Shown here: positions 60,346-64,000 of the stretch, one piece after another
Numbering within the stretch: the stretch's first letter is position 1
Layout of the letters: the number at the start of each line of letters is the position of its first letter
NCBI RefSeq assembly: GCF_013466985.1
Contig: NZ_CP059164.1
Span: 939,001-1,003,000 of the forward strand
Source of the DNA: Nocardioides ungokensis
Lineage (GTDB): Bacteria > Actinomycetota > Actinomycetes > Propionibacteriales > Nocardioidaceae
Length of the DNA stretch: 64,000 nucleotides
Direction: 5' to 3'
Position numbers and translations under genes: made by a program
Notes under the pieces: model-generated
What the model was told of the DNA's origin: nothing
Databases searched by the model: none
The model's input: the letters and a program-made list of their open reading frames with translations, nothing else

Positions 60346-61668
60346 ATGAAGGTCGCCGTCCTAGGGCTGGGCTACGTCGGAACCGTCACAGCGGCAGGCT
60401 TGGCGTCGCGTGGGCACGAGGTCGTCGGCGTCGACGTCGACGAGGCGAAGGTCGACGCGATCAGTCACGGCCGGAGCCCGGTGGTCGAGCCCGGGATCGA
60501 CGAGCTGGTGGCCGAGGGCGTGGCGTCCGGCAGGTTGCGCGCCACCACGGACATGAAGGTCGCCGTGGCGTGCGCCGATGTCTCGCTGGTCTGCGTCGGC
60601 ACTCCGTCGGGCCCCCACGGGGAGACCGACCTCTCCTACATCGTTCGCGCCCTCGCCGACCTCCGCGAGGCCATGTCGGTGGTCTCGCCGCCGTCGTCGG
60701 GCTTCCACTCCGTCGTGATCAGGAGCACCGTGCCCCCGGGCACTGGTGAGATGGTCGTGGCACCCGTCTTCGCCGACTCCGAGCTCCCGCCCGGTTGGTC
60801 CGTGGGCACGGCCATGTGCCCGGAGTTCCTGCGCGAGGGCTGTGGCGTCGAGGACTTCTTCGCCCCTCCGTTCGTAGTGGTCGGGACTGCGCACGAGTGC
60901 ACCCGTCAGGGCATGGCCGAGCTCTTCGCGTTCCTCGACCTGGAGATCCACGACGTCGGCGTCGGAACCGCGGAGGCGCTCAAGTACGCGTGCAACGCCT
61001 TCCACGCGACGAAGGTGTCCTTCGCGAACGAAATGGCCCGGATCTTCCGGTTCCACGGCGTCGACTCCCGCGACGTGATGCGCATCTTCTGCGAGGACCA
61101 CAAGCTCAACGTCGCCCCCACCTACCTGCGGCCGGGATTCGCCTTCGGGGGGTCGTGCCTTCCGAAGGACCTGCGCGCCCTGCAGCACATGGCCCGGATG
61201 AGCGGTGTCGACGCACCCCTGCTGGCCGGGACCACGCTGACCAACGAGCTCGTGGTGCGCGACGCCGTCGAGCGGATCATCGCCTCGAACAGCAGGAAGG
61301 TCTGCCTGCTCGGGCTCAGCTTCAAGATGGACACCGACGACCTGCGGGAGAGCCCCAACGTCGAGCTCGCCGAGCGCCTCGTGGGCAAGGGGTTCGACGT
61401 CCGCATCTACGACCCGATCATCAACCCCGACCGGCTCGTGGGGGCCAACCGCCGGCACGTCGAGGCGAAGCTGCCGCACCTGAACCGACTGCTCGCCTGC
61501 TCCCCCGAGGAGGCGTTGGCCGGCGCGGCGGTCGCGGTCGTCTCGTCGTCCGAACCCGCCGTACGCTCCGCCCTGGTCGCTGCGTCGCCGGCCCTGGTCC
61601 TCGACCTCCACGGCCGCCTCGGCAGCGACGTCGAGCAGCTCGCCGGGTACGAGGGGCTCGGCTGGTGA
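60346..61668 (+). CDS. Nucleotide-sugar dehydrogenase (GDP-mannose/UDP-glucose 6-dehydrogenase family)
   Basis: A 440-residue NAD-dependent enzyme making a uronic acid sugar nucleotide. Seen: KVAVLGLGYVGTVTAAGLASRGHEVVGVDVD, SLVCVGTPSG, STVPPGTGE, CPEFLREG, EALKYACNAFHATKVSFANE, RPGFAFGGSCLPKDLRAL with the catalytic Cys in GGSCLPKD, and LGLSFKMDTDDLRESP. CPEFLREG and FAFGGSCLPKD resemble AlgD (GDP-mannose) more than UDP-glucose enzymes, but this needs a tree. ATG 60346 has TTGGGGG upstream. It overlaps the GT4 gene. Confidence 0.9.
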   Translation: MKVAVLGLGYVGTVTAAGLASRGHEVVGVDVDEAKVDAISHGRSPVVEPGIDELVAEGVASGRLRATTDMKVAVACADVSLVCVGTPSGPHGETDLSYIVRALADLREAMSVVSPPSSGFHSVVIRSTVPPGTGEMVVAPVFADSELPPGWSVGTAMCPEFLREGCGVEDFFAPPFVVVGTAHECTRQGMAELFAFLDLEIHDVGVGTAEALKYACNAFHATKVSFANEMARIFRFHGVDSRDVMRIFCEDHKLNVAPTYLRPGFAFGGSCLPKDLRALQHMARMSGVDAPLLAGTTLTNELVVRDAVERIIASNSRKVCLLGLSFKMDTDDLRESPNVELAERLVGKGFDVRIYDPIINPDRLVGANRRHVEAKLPHLNRLLACSPEEALAGAAVAVVSSSEPAVRSALVAASPALVLDLHGRLGSDVEQLAGYEGLGW

Positions 61669-62981
61669 AGACGTGGCGCCGCCGCGACCCAGTGTCTGCG
61701 GCACCCCGAGTGCTCATCATCGTGCAGAACCTGCACGTCCCCTTCGACCGGCGCGTGTGGCTCGAGTGCCAGTCCCTCGTCGGCGCCGGCTACGACGTCA
61801 CGGTGATCTGTCCGCGCGGAAAGACCTCGAAGAAGTACGAGGTCATCGACCGGGTCGCGATCCACACCTATCCGCCGTACGCCCCGGGAGGCAGCGCCGT
61901 CGGGTTCGTCGTGGAGTACGCCTGGTCGTTCCTGGCGACCGCTCGCCTGGCACTGAGGGCCCGTCGTCGCCGTGGACCCTTCGACGTCGTCCAGGCCTGC
62001 AACCCGCCCGACATCTTCTGGCCGCTCGCCCGCTGGTTGCGGAGGCGTGACGGGAGCCGGTTCGTGTTCGACCACCACGACCTCTGCCCGGAGCTGTACG
62101 AGTCGCGATTCCCGGGCGGAGCCCGGCTGCCGCTGCGCGGACTCCTCGCCCTCGAGCGGGCCACCTTCCGCACCGCGGACCGGGTGACGTCGACGAACGA
62201 GTCCTACGCGCGGGTCGCGGTCGAGCGTGGCGACAAGCTGCCCGAGCACGTCACGGTCGTGCGGACCGGCCCCGATCCCGAGCGGCTGAAGCGAGGCCCC
62301 GCCGATCCGGCGCGGCGTCGGGGGCGGCAGCACCTCGTCGCCTACCTCGGCGTGATGGGGCCCCAGGACGGCGTCGACCTGGCCCTGGCCGCCGCCGACC
62401 GGGTCGTGCACGGCCTGGGCCGCACGGACATCTCGTTCACGCTGATGGGCGCCGGGGACTCCTACGACGACCTGGTCGCCAAGCGCGACGAGCTCGATCT
62501 CCAGGACTACGTCGAGATGCCCGGCCGGGTGCCGGACGAGACCGTCGCAGCGGTCCTCTCGACCGCTGACATCGGGCTGTGCCCGGATCCCAGGAACCCG
62601 CTCAACGACGTCTCCACGATGAACAAGACCATGGAGTACATGGCCTTCGGGCTGCCCGTGGTCGCCTACGACCTGCGAGAGACCCGGGTGTCCGCACAGG
62701 ACGCCGCGGTCTACGTGAAGCCCAACCGGGTCGACGACTATGCCGACGCGATCGTCGACCTGGTCGACAACCCCGAGCGGCGGGCCGAGATGGGGCGTCG
62801 AGGACGCGATCGGGTGGAGCAGGTCCTGGCGTGGAGCCACCAGTGCGGGGGCTACGTGGCTCGTGGCGGTGATTTCGACGAGCTCACCCACCGAGCCCTC
62901 ACGCCCGCCGACGCCCCCGACGCCGCCGAGCCGACCCCTGCGCAGGCACGGCAGGACGTCGAGTCGGGGACGGGGGCCTGA
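61665..62981 (+). CDS. Glycosyltransferase family 4
   Basis: A 438-residue GT-B glycosyltransferase. Seen: RVLIIVQNLHVPFDRRVWLECQSLVGAGYDVTVICP, VVQACNPPDIFWPLA, FVFDHHDLCPELY, VAYLGVMGPQDGVDLALAA, the donor site ADIGLCPDPRNPLNDVSTMNKTMEYMAFGLPVVAYDLRETR. It would add a sugar to a lipid-linked acceptor at the inner membrane face. GTG 61665 overlaps the dehydrogenase stop. The end is Ala/Pro-rich. Confidence 0.9.
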   Translation: MKTWRRRDPVSAAPRVLIIVQNLHVPFDRRVWLECQSLVGAGYDVTVICPRGKTSKKYEVIDRVAIHTYPPYAPGGSAVGFVVEYAWSFLATARLALRARRRRGPFDVVQACNPPDIFWPLARWLRRRDGSRFVFDHHDLCPELYESRFPGGARLPLRGLLALERATFRTADRVTSTNESYARVAVERGDKLPEHVTVVRTGPDPERLKRGPADPARRRGRQHLVAYLGVMGPQDGVDLALAAADRVVHGLGRTDISFTLMGAGDSYDDLVAKRDELDLQDYVEMPGRVPDETVAAVLSTADIGLCPDPRNPLNDVSTMNKTMEYMAFGLPVVAYDLRETRVSAQDAAVYVKPNRVDDYADAIVDLVDNPERRAEMGRRGRDRVEQVLAWSHQCGGYVARGGDFDELTHRALTPADAPDAAEPTPAQARQDVESGTGA

Positions 62982-62983
62982 CC

Positions 62984-64000
62984 ATGTGCGGAGTGGCGGG
63001 CAGCTACCAGCAGTCGGACGGCAAGGTCATCGTGAACATGATGATCGACCGCCTCGGCCACCGCGGCCCGGACGCGTGCGGCGTCCTCGAGCTGGTGGAC
63101 CCCGAGACTGCGGTCGTCCTGGCGCACCGGCGCCTCTCCATCATCGACCTGTCCACGGCGGCGGACCAGCCGCTGGTCAAGGGCGGGCTGGCGCTCTCCT
63201 ACAACGGCGAGCTCTACAACTACCGCGAGATCAGGCGTGAGCTCGAGGGCAGGGGTGTGGTCTTCAGGACCAGCTCCGACACGGAGGTCGTGCTCGAGGC
63301 GTGGCGTGCGTGGGGGAGGGCGGCGCTCCCGCGCTTCCGGGGCATGTTCGCGTTCGCGGTCCACGACGCCGGCACGGGCAGCCTCACCCTGGCGCGCGAC
63401 CCGCTCGGCATCAAGCCGCTGTACACGATGCGACGGGGCAAGGGGGTCGTGTTCGCCTCGGAGCTGAAGGCGATCGTCTCGGCGCTGGGCACCGAGCTCA
63501 GCGTCGACCCCGCGGCCATGGTCGCCTCGGCGCTCTACTACTGGGTGCCGCCGCAGTACGACGCGGTCCGCGGCGTGCAGAAGCTCCCCGCGGGGTCGTG
63601 GACCGAGTACCGCCGGGACGGCTCGTGCGTCTCGGGGGAGTACTGGAACCCCTCCGAGGTGGCCACGCGAGCCGCGAACGGACCGCAGGTGGACCTGCGC
63701 GAGACCATCGAGTCGTCGGTGGCGGCCCACCTGGTGGCCGACGTACCTGTCGCCGCGTTCCTCAGCGGCGGCCTCGACTCCAGCATCATCACCGCCCTGG
63801 CGCACCGGCACGACCCGTCGATCGAGGCCTACTCGATCGCCTTCCGGGCCGAGGACCAGCGCATGGAGGCGATGCCCGACGACGCGCACTACGCCCGCAA
63901 GATGGCGGCGCACCTGGGCATCCACCTGCACGAGATCGAGATCCAGCCGGACGTCGTGGACCTGCTGCCGCGGATGGTCGACATCCTCGACGAGCCCATC
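62984..64000 (+). CDS. asnB: Asparagine synthase (glutamine-hydrolysing), 3' end outside window
   Basis: First 339 residues of an AsnB-type enzyme. N-terminal Ntn glutaminase: MCGVAGSYQQ with catalytic Cys2, RGPDACGV, AHRRLSIIDLS, LSYNGELYNYREIRRELE. Start of the synthetase domain: AAFLSGGLDSSIITALA (pyrophosphate loop SGGLDSS). The gene continues beyond the window. Such AsnB homologues in polysaccharide clusters often amidate sugars or uronic acids rather than make asparagine, and the dehydrogenase two genes upstream would supply a carboxyl group. That role is inference. ATG 62984, two bases after the GT4 stop. Confidence 0.9.
   Translation, partial: MCGVAGSYQQSDGKVIVNMMIDRLGHRGPDACGVLELVDPETAVVLAHRRLSIIDLSTAADQPLVKGGLALSYNGELYNYREIRRELEGRGVVFRTSSDTEVVLEAWRAWGRAALPRFRGMFAFAVHDAGTGSLTLARDPLGIKPLYTMRRGKGVVFASELKAIVSALGTELSVDPAAMVASALYYWVPPQYDAVRGVQKLPAGSWTEYRRDGSCVSGEYWNPSEVATRAANGPQVDLRETIESSVAAHLVADVPVAAFLSGGLDSSIITALAHRHDPSIEAYSIAFRAEDQRMEAMPDDAHYARKMAAHLGIHLHEIEIQPDVVDLLPRMVDILDEPI

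Noticed and set aside
1..64000. CRISPR array, prophage or insertion sequence
   Set aside because: No regularly spaced identical repeats, no transposase or integrase motifs and no phage structural genes were seen.

Overview
The window is dense, very GC-rich DNA with almost every third codon position G or C, frequent GTG starts, short intergenic gaps and many ATGA/GTGA stop-start overlaps. The gene set (coproporphyrin-type heme genes hemE, hemY and hemQ, DUF3000, a LigD polymerase domain beside a separate LigC-type ligase, a DesA3-like desaturase with its own ferredoxin reductase, and a tRNA-Gln/glmU/prs/rplY/pth chromosomal block) points to an actinobacterium. Nocardioidaceae is my best guess; that is an inference from gene content, not a search.

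Layout. 0-7.5 kb: 3' end of dinB, a glutamate-cysteine-ligase-like enzyme head to head with a ThrE-type exporter, a DUF402 protein, a Baeyer-Villiger-type monooxygenase with an SDR and a divergent TetR regulator, and an FMN-binding protein. 7.5-12.5 kb: a GT39 membrane glycosyltransferase and a PhoP/PhoR-like two-component pair, with PhoP-box-like direct repeats in front of three transcription units. 12.5-22 kb: hrpA, a PemK-like protein, a lipoprotein, a solute-binding protein, rnd and DUF3000. 22-37.4 kb: heme genes (hemE, hemY, hemQ), with an organosulfur-type flavin monooxygenase cluster (LysR, SfnB-like, SsuD-like, two flavin reductases, MHS transporter) lying between hemE and hemY, and a NarL-type two-component pair before hemQ. 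37.4-41 kb: a lipoprotein, a FAD oxidase, a RidA-PIG-L fusion and msrB. 41-48 kb: a desaturase operon, DUF805, LigD-Pol, a DUF664 protein and LigC. 48-50.3 kb: a three-gene operon of a cytidylyltransferase, a LicD-methyltransferase fusion and a small coiled-coil protein. 50.4-60 kb: tRNA-Gln, glmU, prs, pepN, rplY, pth, cysQ, a HAD phosphatase and a lytic transglycosylase. 60-64 kb: start of an exopolysaccharide cluster (nucleotide-sugar dehydrogenase, GT4, asparagine synthase running off the end).

A property of the sequence itself matters for any user. From about 2.9 to 40.5 kb, and once more in pth at 56.7 kb, at least 14 otherwise well-conserved genes are broken by about 30 frame changes. 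About 25 of these need exactly one missing base, usually where a C run meets a G run. hemE alone has four and hemQ three. Because these are housekeeping genes with intact conserved motifs on both sides of each break, I read them as sequence errors and give each as one CDS spanning the breaks. The 23 kb after 40.8 kb are clean except for pth.

The most interesting biology is the apparent PhoP-box regulon around the GT39/two-component locus, the cytidylyltransferase/LicD-methyltransferase operon (possible phospho-head-group transfer followed by methylation on a cell-surface polymer), the rplY leader with a real terminator and T-run, and several families of long inverted repeats between genes.
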